Source: JAGZEG01 sp963930185 (GTDB taxonomy: Bacteria; Actinomycetota; Coriobacteriia; Coriobacteriales; UMGS124). From it: a stretch of 64,000 nt of DNA. This document shows, one piece after another, positions 1-8,599 of the stretch (position 1 is the stretch's first letter; each line of letters opens with the position of its first letter). The notes under the pieces were generated by a model. That model did not search any database. It saw only the letters and a list, made by a program, of their open reading frames with translations, and was not told the DNA's origin. The translations under genes and the position numbers were made by a program. The stretch is from the NCBI GenBank assembly GCA_963930185.1, contig CAWVLT010000016.1:1-64000 (forward strand), read 5' to 3'.

Positions 1-1
1 G

Positions 2-325
2 TCCATCATACGAAGGGGCATCACCCGCTTGTGGCAGAGCCGGAGGTTACTCCACTGGCACAGCCAGTGGTTTGTGCCGACGAATCAAACCGAAAGCTAC
101 GGAGATGCCGCATTGACCGACTTTGAGGAAGCCATATACATCTGTGGGTCGGACTCAACCCGCTCTATCCTAAAGCGCAGGAGAGACGTCATGGTATATG
201 ATCTGCTCGACGGCAAGCCCATCACGTTCCCAACAGCGCTGATCTGCCGAACAGGGGACTATCTCGACAAGGACAAAAGCGTAGGGAGATTTGCTCAGGA
301 GTTTCTCAACAATTTGCAAGATTAA
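2..325 (+). CDS. 3' end of an unidentified protein (5' end outside the window)
   Basis: The frame is open from the first bases of the window and ends at a TAA at 323-325, giving about 107 C-terminal residues. No start codon with a ribosome binding site is visible, so the gene almost certainly begins upstream. The last 50 residues (a hydrophobic strand, an Arg-Thr-Gly-Asp-Tyr-Leu segment, then a helix ending Phe-Leu-Asn-Asn-Leu) loosely resemble the end of LysR-type effector-binding domains, but this is only an impression. The next gene, mtnN, starts 71 bases downstream on the same strand with its own ribosome binding site. Function not assigned. Confidence 0.5.
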   Translation, partial: SIIRRGITRLWQSRRLLHWHSQWFVPTNQTESYGDAALTDFEEAIYICGSDSTRSILKRRRDVMVYDLLDGKPITFPTALICRTGDYLDKDKSVGRFAQEFLNNLQD

Positions 326-395
326 TGATTGACCTAGACTATGAAGGTCAAACCCAATCGAAACCAAGCCAATCCGTAATGATAGGAGCACCGCA

Positions 396-1112
396 ATGAT
401 GGACAGCAACGGCACCCCCACAAAGATCGGCGTCATCGGTGCCATGGACGTCGAGGTCAAGCTGCTCAAGGAGCGGCTTGACGGTCGCGTCACCACCGTC
501 CGCGCGGGCATGGAGTTCAGCGAGGGAACCCTGGGCGGGCAGGCGGCTGTCGTGGCGCTTTGCGGCATCGGCAAGGTGAACGCCGCCGTGTGCACGCAGA
601 TTCTCGTCGACCTGTACGGCGTCACGCACGTGGTTAACACCGGCATCGCCGGGTCGCTCGACGCAAGCATCGACATCGGCGACCTCGTGGTCTCCACCGA
701 CGTGGTCCACCACGACGTGGACGCCACCGCCCTCGGCTACGAGCCGGGGCAGGTGCCCGGCCTGGATGCGCTCTCGTTCGCCGCCGACGAGAGCCTGCGC
801 GCCGCGGCGATCGCCGCCGCCCGTGAGGTCGCCCCAGAGATCGGCGTCCACGAGGGGCGTGTGGTCTCGGGCGACCAGTTCATCGCCGGCGACGAGGTCA
901 AGGCGCGCCTCGCCCGTGACTTTGGCGGGCGCTGCTGCGAGATGGAGGGCGCCTCTATCGCCCAGGCATGCCACCTCAACGGCATCCCGTTCGTCGTGGT
1001 GCGTGCCATCTCCGACAAGGCAGACGGCAGCGCCACCGTTGCCTACCCTGAGTTTGAGGCAAAGGCGGCCAGACAATGCGCCGCCATCGTCGAATGCATG
1101 CTGAGAATGTAA
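396..1112 (+). CDS. mtnN: 5'-methylthioadenosine/S-adenosylhomocysteine nucleosidase
   Basis: Cytoplasmic MTA/SAH nucleosidase of 238 residues, the usual family length. It hydrolyses 5'-methylthioadenosine and S-adenosylhomocysteine to adenine and the thioribose, recycling SAM by-products. The N-terminus reads KIGVIGAMDVEVKLL, with the conserved Glu of the E. coli enzyme's catalytic pair. The motif GIGKVNAA, the segment VNTGIAGSL, the nucleoside-binding CEMEGASIAQ with its ribose-binding Glu, and VVRAISDKAD with the catalytic Asp are all present. A ribosome binding site AGGAG lies 7 bases before ATG 396; a second ATG follows immediately. It appears to be transcribed alone. The family assignment is very secure. 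Confidence 0.96.
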   Translation: MMDSNGTPTKIGVIGAMDVEVKLLKERLDGRVTTVRAGMEFSEGTLGGQAAVVALCGIGKVNAAVCTQILVDLYGVTHVVNTGIAGSLDASIDIGDLVVSTDVVHHDVDATALGYEPGQVPGLDALSFAADESLRAAAIAAAREVAPEIGVHEGRVVSGDQFIAGDEVKARLARDFGGRCCEMEGASIAQACHLNGIPFVVVRAISDKADGSATVAYPEFEAKAARQCAAIVECMLRM

Positions 1113-1157
1113 TTGGGTCGGCGGTGGTTACCTCATCCCCCGCCGACCTTGGCTTAC

Positions 1158-1442
1158 CTACCAGAACCTGCGGCCACAACTGTCGCAGTAGTCACCCTCG
1201 GGATAGATGTTGACAGGACCGCCGCAGTAGGGGCAGGTGCGCGTTCCCGGGCCCTTATCGCAGCCACCCGAGACGTCGTCGAGCTCCTCGTCGTTCAGCT
1301 CGCCCGAGCCGTTAAGCCGCCCGAAGTATGCCGAGGCCTGCTCGGCGGTAATCGACATGCCGCTCTCCTTCGCGAGGGCAAGCAGCTCCTCGGGGCTCTT
1401 CGCGGCGCGGCCTTTCTGGATGAGCTCGTCACTAAATTGCAT
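1158..1442 (-). CDS. Nif11-like leader peptide protein with a Cys-rich zinc-ribbon-like tail
   Basis: Small protein of 94 residues. Residues 1-48 form a helical Nif11-like leader region. Residues 49-60 (ELNDEELDDVSGG) carry the double-glycine site used by peptidase-ABC exporters of ribosomal peptides. The 34-residue tail holds five Cys, four arranged as CPYC (70-73) and CDSC (86-89), a zinc-ribbon pattern rather than a typical lanthipeptide core. The start is ATG 1442: GGAGG lies 5 bases upstream and overlaps codons of a longer TTG frame beginning at 1454, which is therefore unlikely. No modification enzyme or exporter is adjacent. It may be a RiPP precursor acted on in trans, or a zinc-binding protein that borrowed a Nif11 leader. 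Confidence 0.72.
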   Translation of the reverse strand: MQFSDELIQKGRAAKSPEELLALAKESGMSITAEQASAYFGRLNGSGELNDEELDDVSGGCDKGPGTRTCPYCGGPVNIYPEGDYCDSCGRRFW

Positions 1443-1536
1443 GGGTTCCTCCAATCACGTAGGTCACTTCGTCAGATAGCCGTGGGCACCCCTCGTGTCC
1501 GTCGTCCTCACGGGAAAGGGCCGTGGTCAAGTCGGA

Positions 1537-2652
1537 CTACGCAAGCGTTATGCTCACGTAGATCGCGTCGATCGTCGCGGCGTACTGCTCGTAGTCATCG
1601 GCCGTGCAGTCGCAGATCACGTAGGTGGTCGTGCCATCGTCAAGCACCACGCAACCATAGGTCGTCACGTACTGCACGCCCTCGAACTCATATGTCGTGA
1701 CATACTGCCACACGATGGCGTCGGCGTTCCACAAGACGGCACCGCTGTCGACCTTGCCGTCCATTATCGCGGCGAGATCCTCGACGTCCTGCGCAATCTC
1801 ATCGGCCGAGGGGTCGCTCGTCTGGGGCATGGCGTCGCCCACCGCACGCACGGTCAGCGAGCCGTCGGCGTTCGACCAGGCAGCCAGCTCGTCACCGGCA
1901 CCCTCGATCTCGGTCGCCTCCAAGTCCTCGGGCAGGTCAAACGCAACGCCCATTGCCTGAACCGGCTGGCCAAGCTCAACCGCCGGCGCACCGTCGGCCT
2001 CATCGGCCTCAGCGTGGGTGATCGAAGCGATCATGGCGTCGATGTCCTCCTGATAAGCCGCGACGTCCTCGTCGATGCAGGTGATTTGCACGCACGCGTA
2101 GGCACCCTCGCCCGTGGGGACGTACACGAAGGCGAAGTAGCCCGCCAAGCCGCCCTCCGACGGGGCCGCCTCGTCGATCTCATACAGGTAGGCGCTTGTG
2201 CCGTCAGCCAGCTCAAGAACCTCGCTGGAGGTCACCTGCGAGTCGAGCGCGGCGGCGAGCGCCTCCGCGTCGGCAGTGAAGAACTCCTCCTGTTCGGCGG
2301 CGTCCTCGGGAACAGGCTCACCCTGCTCGGCGAAGTTGGTGATGGCAACCGACAGCCCGCCTTCAGGAAGCGCGGCGGTCACCATGCTGGCGTCGGGCAG
2401 GTCGAGCACCTCCATGGCAAGGGGAACGTCCACGCGCACGCCGGCAAAGGAGAGTATCCGGCTGCCTTCGACGCTCGAGGCGTCTGCCGTCGCCGAGGTT
2501 GCCACGGCACCCGGCGCGTCCCCGCCCGCACTCGCCCCCGCATCGGCCAGCGCAAGGCCGGGCATCACCGAGCACGTGCCGACGATCAGAAGAGAAACGA
2601 GAGAAGCGGACGCAAGACGAGAGGGCTGAATGGAAAAGAAGCTGCGTTTCAT
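1537..2652 (-). CDS. Exported protein with two tandem PsbP/LpqN-like domains, function unknown
   Basis: Secreted or surface protein of 371 residues. A Sec signal peptide (MKRSF start, hydrophobic stretch at about 14-32, cleavage near ALA-DA) is followed by an Ala/Ser/Gly linker. Two similar halves follow. Each begins with a Gly-Val-(Arg/Ala)-hydrophobic-Asp strand (about residue 70 and about residue 250), runs through a beta-rich region and ends in a helix plus a short strand (Ala-Met-Ile-Ala-Ser-Ile; Ala-Ile-Tyr-Val-Ser-Ile). This pattern recalls the Mog1/PsbP-like fold of actinobacterial LpqN-type lipoproteins, but there is no lipobox Cys. The start was placed at ATG 2652 because AGGAGG lies 5 bases upstream; a longer frame to 2718 lacks a site. 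Role unknown. Confidence 0.75.
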   Translation of the reverse strand: MKRSFFSIQPSRLASASLVSLLIVGTCSVMPGLALADAGASAGGDAPGAVATSATADASSVEGSRILSFAGVRVDVPLAMEVLDLPDASMVTAALPEGGLSVAITNFAEQGEPVPEDAAEQEEFFTADAEALAAALDSQVTSSEVLELADGTSAYLYEIDEAAPSEGGLAGYFAFVYVPTGEGAYACVQITCIDEDVAAYQEDIDAMIASITHAEADEADGAPAVELGQPVQAMGVAFDLPEDLEATEIEGAGDELAAWSNADGSLTVRAVGDAMPQTSDPSADEIAQDVEDLAAIMDGKVDSGAVLWNADAIVWQYVTTYEFEGVQYVTTYGCVVLDDGTTTYVICDCTADDYEQYAATIDAIYVSITLA

Positions 2653-2912
2653 GGGGCCTCCTATTGCGTGGGTGCGGCCAATGCACGAGGCGCACGAGCC
2701 AAGCAGGCTTGCTGGCACGCCGCCTCATGCATCCAGCCTACCATCCCGCAAAAGGTCGGCCCTACCACAAGCGCGAACGGCAGCGGGGCAGCCCAAACGA
2801 GAGCCAAACGGCCTGGACGGCAACCATGCGGAGCCCGAAAGGCGGCCAGCCGCGACCCGCACGACACCGAGATGCGGCCGCGTGCGTCGACCGGCGATGC
2901 GCTCGGTCACCC

Positions 2913-3842
2913 CTACGCCAGGTTCGCCTCCAGCGCGCGCACCAAGAACTCGGTGGCACCCTCCCCCGCCGCGCCGTCGTAGTAGGCAACGAAACGCGGG
3001 TCGGCCAAGTAAGTCTGCGCCAACCCCAGGTGCGCCTGCCTAGAGTAGGATCCCTCGCCCCAATGCATGCGAATCCACCGCTCGTGCATGCGAACAAGCT
3101 CCCGCGAGGCGTCACCGCACACGTCACCCGACGCCATCGCCAGGCGCAGCTGCACCTTGATGGCCTCCTCGAGGAGCCCCTTGGCGTCCCATTCGTCTTG
3201 AGTCAGCGCCCTCAGGCGCTCGTTGGCGGCATCGATGGCCTCCTCTCCGTACAGCTCGCGCGCCTCCTTGCCATAGGTTGCCTCGAACTCCTGCAAGGTC
3301 CTCGTCTTCAGCTCGTCGAATGCGGACCTCTCGTCCATGCCTTCCATCCCTTCGATCATGGCGATCGCCCGCTCGGTGCGTCTGATCGCCTCGTCCACAG
3401 ACCTGCCCTGCGCGCGTAGGGTACGCAGGTGCGCCACGAGCGAGACATGCAGGTTGGCGTCCGGGTCCTCGAGCACGTGCCGTATGGTCGCGACGGACAG
3501 CCCGCATGCCCACATCGCCAGGATCTGGGCGAGTCGCCTTGCGTCGCGGCCGTCGTACGTGCGGTAGTTCGACGCGGTTCGTCGGGGCCTGAGCAGACCC
3601 ATGTCCTCGTAGTACCGCAGTGTCCGCGCGCTCACCCCCGCCATGCTCGCAAGCTGCCCGACGGTGTAGCGGGTATCCCCGTCGCCTCCGCCACGGGAGC
3701 CCGGCTTCTGCCCTGGCTGTTCCACCGCGCCGCCACGCTTGCCTACGCCCGCACACCTGCCCTCACTCGCGCTTCCGCTCTCACCCACGCGCCTGCCCTC
3801 GCTTGCACGTTTGCTCTCACCCACGCGACCGCTCTCGCTCAT
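2913..3842 (-). CDS. MerR-family transcriptional regulator with TipAS-like ligand domain
   Basis: Regulator of 309 residues. A MerR winged-helix domain (about residues 58-125: YTVGQLASMAGVSARTLRYY, then NYRTYDGRDARRLAQI) precedes a dimerisation helix and a C-terminal TipAS-like domain (about 170-305). In TipAL this domain binds thiopeptide antibiotics and other small molecules. The architecture suggests an activator of a resistance or stress gene. ATG 3842 has the strong site AAGGAGGTG just upstream, so the odd first 55 residues (a low-complexity tail built from VGES, ASEGR and similar units) are genuinely translated. It is divergent from the alkaline phosphatase. Paired direct repeats at 3921-3959 are candidate operators. 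Confidence 0.88.
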   Translation of the reverse strand: MSESGRVGESKRASEGRRVGESGSASEGRCAGVGKRGGAVEQPGQKPGSRGGGDGDTRYTVGQLASMAGVSARTLRYYEDMGLLRPRRTASNYRTYDGRDARRLAQILAMWACGLSVATIRHVLEDPDANLHVSLVAHLRTLRAQGRSVDEAIRRTERAIAMIEGMEGMDERSAFDELKTRTLQEFEATYGKEARELYGEEAIDAANERLRALTQDEWDAKGLLEEAIKVQLRLAMASGDVCGDASRELVRMHERWIRMHWGEGSYSRQAHLGLAQTYLADPRFVAYYDGAAGEGATEFLVRALEANLA

Positions 3843-4310
3843 GTCGCACCTCCTTTAAGGCCAGTATCGTCCTTGACGCAACGGCAAGGTCAAGAGAGAT
3901 GCCGCCAGATGCCAAGACACACATCTAGAAGGCATATCTGGGGGACATCTAGAAAGCATGAAATGTGTCCTGCCTGTGAAGAGGTGGCCGCCGAGCGGAG
4001 CAAAGTGGTTCATCCCGACATTTCAGAAGAGAGTCCGCCCGCACTTCGGCTTACAAAACCCAGCCTCAAACGATCTGCCTTGGGCCTCTCGCTTCCCCGC
4101 AGCTTGCGTTTTCATTACGCACGAACCGTTGCATCGAGCCTGCGACGGCGGTCTCCTTACATTGCGGCCGGCTCATCGCCCATCCCCTTACTCGAGCCTT
4201 GCGCCCCCGTGTGCAAACGCGGCAGGGCGCGGGTGCACAATGCGTCTCGGTCAGACGATCCCGGATGGGCCGGGGTCCCAACCCAACGAATGAGGGAGGA
4301 TCTTCGCGTC
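3843..4310. other. Intergenic region between divergent merR-like gene and alkaline phosphatase gene
   Basis: This 468-base gap separates two divergent starts and must hold both promoters. It contains the direct repeats listed at 3921-3959 and is less GC-rich around 3920-4140 than the flanking genes. I see no protein-coding signal with a ribosome binding site. A GGGAGGA site at 4294-4300 serves the phosphatase gene. Confidence 0.6.
3921..3959. promoter_or_regulatory. Paired 15-bp direct repeats, possible MerR-type operator
   Basis: Two copies of ACATCTAGAAGGCAT (the second with A for G at position 11) lie at 3921-3935 and 3945-3959, with a 24-base period. They sit 79-117 bases upstream of the MerR-like start codon. 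Placement suggests autoregulation; binding is inferred only from position and repetition. Confidence 0.4.
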
Positions 4311-5843
4311 ATGGAGAATGTCAACAGCATTTCTCGTCGTAACTTCCTTGCTGGTGCCGGCGCCGCTGCCGCCGCTGCCGGCCTGATCGCCGGCAACGCC
4401 TTCGCCGACGAGGCCGCTGCCACCACCGCGGCCCCCAAGTACATCTTCCTGTTCATCGGTGACGGCATGGGCAACGAGCAGGTCCAGGTGACCAGCTTCT
4501 TCAAGGGCGCCACCGAGAACGACGGTGCCGTCGTCGCCTCCCCCATGAACTTCATGGGCTTCCCGCACACCGGTAGCGTGACCACCTACGACTCCACCTC
4601 CTTCTGCCCCGACTCTGCCTCCACCGCCACGTCGATCGCCACGGGCTACAAGACGCAGTCCGGCACCATCAACATGGATCCGGAGACCCTCTCCACCCCC
4701 TACGAGACCATCGCCGAGAAGCTCCACAGCCAGAAGGAGTGGAAGATCGGCGTGATCTCCACCGTCAATATGAACCACGCCACGCCGGCCGCCTTCTATG
4801 CGCACCAGGCCAGCCGCAACAGCTACTACGAGATCGGCGAGGAGCTCGCCGCCTCTGGCTTCGAGTACTTCGCCGGCGGCGCCTTCCTGTCCCCGACCGG
4901 CGAGGACGAGGACAAGACCGACCTCATGCAGGTCGCCGCTGACGCCGGCTACACCGTAGTCAACACCCAGGCTGACGCCGAGGCCCTCGAGGCTGGCGCG
5001 GGCAACGTCCTGATCATCACCGAGACCGTCGCCGACGGCGGCTCCATGAGCTACGAGCTCGATCGCGCCGAGGGCGAGTGGGCTTTCGCCGACTACGTCC
5101 AGAAGGGTATCGACCTGCTCTCCGACGCCGAGAACGGCTTCTTCATGATGGCCGAGGGTGGCAAGATCGACTGGGCCTGCCACGCAAACGACGCCACCTC
5201 CTGCATCTACGACGTCCTCGCCATGAACGATGCCGTCGAGGTCGCCCTGAACTTCTACAACGAGCACCCCGAGGAGACCCTGATCCTGGTCACCGCCGAC
5301 CACGAGACCGGCGGCCTGGGCATCGGCTACAAGACCACCAACTACGACACCTTCCTGCCCAACCTCACCAAGCAGACCATCTCCTTCGTGAAGTTCGACA
5401 CGGACTACGTGGCCGGCTATGCCGAGAACAAGACCCCCTTCGAGGACGTGCTCGCCGACGTGAAGGCCTGCTTTGGCCTCATGACCGCCGACGACCCCGA
5501 CGCCGCCAACTCCGACCCGGCCGGCGAGAACGGCTCGCTGGTCATGACCGACTACGAGCTTGACCAGCTCAAGGCCGCCTATGAGCTCGACATGGAGGTT
5601 GGTGGCGGCTCGCAGGACGCGATGAGCCAGCAGGACTACGAGCTCTACGGCACCTACCGTCCGTTCAGCATGACTCTCTGCCACATCCTCAACCACAAGT
5701 CCGGCCTGGACCACACCACCTACGCCCACACCGGCGCCCCGGTGAACATCTACGCCATCGGCGCCGGCAGCGAGCTGTTCGACGGCGCGTTCGACAACAC
5801 CGAGATCTACAACAAGCTCGCCCAGCTCACCGAGGTCGAGTAG
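4311..5843 (+). CDS. phoA: Tat-exported alkaline phosphatase (PhoA family)
   Basis: Alkaline phosphatase of 510 residues that would release phosphate from monoesters outside the cytoplasmic membrane. A twin-arginine signal (SRRNFLAGA, residues 8-16, then an Ala-rich hydrophobic run ending near AFA-DEA) marks folded export. Metal and active-site motifs are in family order: FIGDGMG with the metal-binding Asp at 51, CPDSASTATS with the nucleophile Ser at about 102, AEGGKIDWACHANDA near 277, VTADHETGGLG near 325, and a C-terminal HTGAPVNIYAIG with the last metal-binding His. The start ATG 4311 has GGGAGGA 10 bases upstream. A strong hairpin follows at 5957-5993. It is divergent from the MerR-like regulator. 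Phosphate control is likely by analogy, but no Pho box was recognised. Confidence 0.93.
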   Translation: MENVNSISRRNFLAGAGAAAAAAGLIAGNAFADEAAATTAAPKYIFLFIGDGMGNEQVQVTSFFKGATENDGAVVASPMNFMGFPHTGSVTTYDSTSFCPDSASTATSIATGYKTQSGTINMDPETLSTPYETIAEKLHSQKEWKIGVISTVNMNHATPAAFYAHQASRNSYYEIGEELAASGFEYFAGGAFLSPTGEDEDKTDLMQVAADAGYTVVNTQADAEALEAGAGNVLIITETVADGGSMSYELDRAEGEWAFADYVQKGIDLLSDAENGFFMMAEGGKIDWACHANDATSCIYDVLAMNDAVEVALNFYNEHPEETLILVTADHETGGLGIGYKTTNYDTFLPNLTKQTISFVKFDTDYVAGYAENKTPFEDVLADVKACFGLMTADDPDAANSDPAGENGSLVMTDYELDQLKAAYELDMEVGGGSQDAMSQQDYELYGTYRPFSMTLCHILNHKSGLDHTTYAHTGAPVNIYAIGAGSELFDGAFDNTEIYNKLAQLTEVE

Positions 5844-5956
5844 GCAAGATCGAAAGGCGAGGCTGAACGGCGAGGCCAAAAAGCAGGGTCAGAGCGCAGG
5901 ACCAGGCAGGCAACGGCTCCTCGCCAGTTCTCCCGCCCTCGGGCAGGCGTTCCCAG

Positions 5957-5993
5957 AGCACCCCCGGCGCAGCACGCAGGCGCCGGGGGTGCT
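5957..5993 (+). terminator. Strong GC hairpin after the alkaline phosphatase gene
   Basis: A perfect 14-bp stem (5957-5970 with 5980-5993; arm AGCACCCCCGGCGC) closes a 9-base loop, 113 bases after the phosphatase stop. It has no clear T run, so it may act as a Rho-assisted terminator. Confidence 0.65.
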
Positions 5994-6506
5994 CCCCTTC
6001 CTGCAGACACCTCCCGCAGACACCAACATGCCAGACGCCGGCAGACGAATCGGCATCGCCCGACCAAGGTAGCGGTGATCACAGCGGCGGCACCTGGTTG
6101 CATGGGTGGCTGGCATATTGCGCGCAAAGTCGCCCGATCTGGCAAGAAAAGCCCAGGTTGTACGATTCGTCAATGTATCGGTCAATGCTCGCACGGCAGT
6201 CTGTTATTACATAACCGATGGCATGTGGTGTGACCTGCGGTGATACAAAACCAACCAGCGATAGCAACACGCATCGCCTGACGACCTCTCTCCGTGGGCA
6301 ATCGAAGTCGTTCAACCTCCAGGTTTTTTGCCGCCTGACTGCCACAAAGGCGCACGGCCACCCGTCGGCAACCAAACCAAGCGCCCAAAACCGTCACCGT
6401 GCGCATGACGGACGCGAGTTATTGCGCACATGGGCGCATATTGAACGCATATGGGCGCGCATAGGCAGGCCAAGGGATGGGCGTCGACGCCGACCCCTCC
6501 CAGGGC
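5994..6506. other. Long non-coding gap downstream of phoA
   Basis: No convincing gene lies between the phosphatase terminator and the end of the LuxR-type gene at 6507. The only structured element seen is the 46-nt repeat at 6119-6164. The region around 6120-6450 is noticeably richer in A and T than its surroundings. Confidence 0.5.
6119..6164 (+). repeat. 46-nt dispersed repeat, copy 1
   Basis: One of four copies of a fixed-length element (others at 31933-31978, 32124-32169 minus strand and 33580-33625). Conserved blocks are TGCGC at positions 1-5, GGCA at 23-26 with an A-rich run, and AGGTTGTAYG at 37-46. Function unknown. Confidence 0.6.
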
Positions 6507-8277
6507 CTACCGGTTATCGGCCACCCCGGCGTCATCCACGCGCGCGATGAGCCCCTCACGCGAGGAAACGCCCAGCTTCTCGTAGATGTGCCGCACGTGC
6601 GTGCGTACGGTGTTCTCAGAAATGCCGAGGTTCGTGGCGATGTATGCCGACCCATATCCACGACCGAGATAGAGAAGAACCTCGGCCTCGCGCGGCAACA
6701 GACCGCAGGAGTCCGCCAGACCGCGGCATCTGCCCACAAGGTCGGGCGCGCCCGATTGCGCGCCTGCCTGGTCGTCAGGCCCATCCACAAAAGCCCCGTC
6801 CGCCGCACCCGCAGATGACGCGCTCGCCGATATGCCGCTCGATCTCATGGCAAACGAGATCGCGACCGCCGTGAAGAGAATGGCCTCGAGCACGAAACAC
6901 AAGATGCGACCGCTGCTGCCGAGAAATCCGATCGACACCATGCCGCACGCGAGCGACCCCGCGAGCAGGGCCACCACGGCGGGCACGACCAGCCGACACG
7001 ACAGTCCACCGAAGCGCAGGATGGTCGTTATCTCGATGCACGCGATGCTCGTGATCATGGCAAACCCCACGATCGAGAGTATCGACGTGGCGACGGACAG
7101 CACGAGCGTGTAGTCCGTCCACTGCTTGACGATAGGCACCACCAGCACGATGGCCAAGGAGACGGGCTCGAGCACGCGCGTGAGCATGGCCAGGGAGGAG
7201 GCCTCGTCGCGCGCATGCCTCACGAACAGCAGCGTCGCAGCGCACACGCATGCACCAGCCATGACGCCGACGGCCCCGATTATCGGCCCGCGCCAGGCGA
7301 CTTCCTCAGAGGCAACCGGATCCCATGTCAGTCCCGTGATGAACCCGCAGAACGCCAGAGACGCGAGCGACACCCACGACATGGCGCAGACATCGCGTAG
7401 CCTGGGCACCCCGCCCCTAGCCGTGACGATGCGTCCTGCCCCATCGGACAAGGCGAAGAGCATGCGACGACTATCCAGCTGGCGTGTCGGCTCCCCCTGG
7501 GCCTCCCCGGTGTCGGGGCCTTTGGGAGTCGGGCAGGTCGAGTGCATCCGCCGTTCGCCCTCCAAGCGCAGGGCCGCGATCAGGCTTGCCGCGCAGAGCA
7601 CCGCCAGCGCCATGCCGAGCAAGGCCCCCGCCCACGGATCGCGCACCAGGGCAAGCATCGCCTGGCTCACGCCGCAGACGACAAGAGCGAGCCCGGTCGC
7701 CAGCATGACCGAGCGCGGCCGCATGCGCACAGCGAGCTCCGTCCACATCAGCGCAAAGACGGACAGACCCACGCCCAAGGCCACCCCGCACGCAAGCATG
7801 GCCGCCTTCAGAGGAGAGGCAGGGTCCACGGTCATCGGCAGCTGCTGGGTCATGCCGACAACCAGGATGCCAGCAAGACCCACCAGCCCCATGGCCAGCG
7901 CGAGGGTGGCGCGCCGCGGACCGGCGAGACGCGAGCTGTGAAGTGGGGACGGCCAATCCAGAGGCAGAGGCCCTCGTGTCCGCCTCCTCCCCTCGCGCGC
8001 CCACGTGGCCCGCTCGCCCACGAAGCGTCCGGCAGACCAGGCACCCGACCGACCAGAGAAGCATGCCTGCCAAGAGGCCATACGCCATACATAGCAGCAG
8101 GGGCATGCCGAGCGTGGCGAGCGCCCCGTCGGAGCCGCGCACCACGAGCAGGCCGAGCGACAAAAGAGAGCCCATGCCAAGCGCATGCAGCAGCACTTCC
8201 ACGCGCATCTCGTTGCTGCGGCCGCCTTCGCCGCAAGCCCCGCTGTTTCGGCAACCGCTGGTCTGTCCGGTGTTCAT
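6507..8277 (-). pseudogene. Membrane-anchored LuxR-family regulator, apparent +1 frameshift
   Basis: LuxR-type regulator with a polytopic N-terminal domain and a C-terminal LuxR HTH (REAEVLLYLGRGYGSAYIAT, then NTVRTHVRHIYEKLGVSSRE). The N-terminus (start 8277, GAGGG 6 bases upstream; two membrane helices starting MRVEVLLHALG) is in one frame. From about 7950 the coding sense moves to another frame, carrying about ten further helices and the HTH. Restoring the frame needs removal of one base near 7920-8000, possibly in the G4 run at 7945-7948. In this protein group the membrane part probably senses a substrate and the HTH activates the divergent reductase gene at 8600. It may be a real pseudogene or a sequencing error, since its partner is also shifted. 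Confidence 0.75.
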
Positions 8278-8599
8278 GCAGGCCCTCGAATATTAGAAGG
8301 AAACGCGTCTGCTCCATCCTAAAACAAATGAGGGGAGTCGTGGCCGAGAAATCAGTCGGAAAGGCCTTGGCGCATTCGCGCAAAACGGCCTCACCAATTC
8401 CGGTGATACGGGCCCCGCCCGGAGGCCCAACGTGAAGCGCGCATGGCGAAGAAACCAGAAACTCCCAGCTCAGAGACATCATCAAGAACGGTGATGTGCC
8501 CCGAGCGCACCTTGCCTATGATGGGCCACGTCAAACGGCGGACCTCGCGAGGACCGCCTTGAGACATGCGTATCACCAACATGAGAAAGGACCGATCGT
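8278..8599. other. Divergent promoter region of LuxR-type gene and flavoprotein gene
   Basis: This 322-base gap lies between the starts at 8277 (minus) and 8600 (plus). It must contain both promoters, but I found no convincing -35/-10 pair or strong inverted repeat. An AAAGGA site at 8586-8591 serves the flavoprotein start. Confidence 0.5.

Noticed and set aside
2..325. Naming the first partial gene as a LysR-type regulator
   Set aside because: Only a vague resemblance of the last 30 residues; the HTH-bearing end is outside the window.
1443..1454. TTG start at 1454 for the Nif11-like protein
   Set aside because: Its first codons coincide with the GGAGG that serves ATG 1442.
4251..5879. Long minus-strand frame opposite the alkaline phosphatase gene (similar frames oppose most reductase genes)
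   Set aside because: Antisense frames of GC-rich genes are often open by chance. The translations are low-complexity (Val/Gly/Asp/His-rich) and have no domain motifs.
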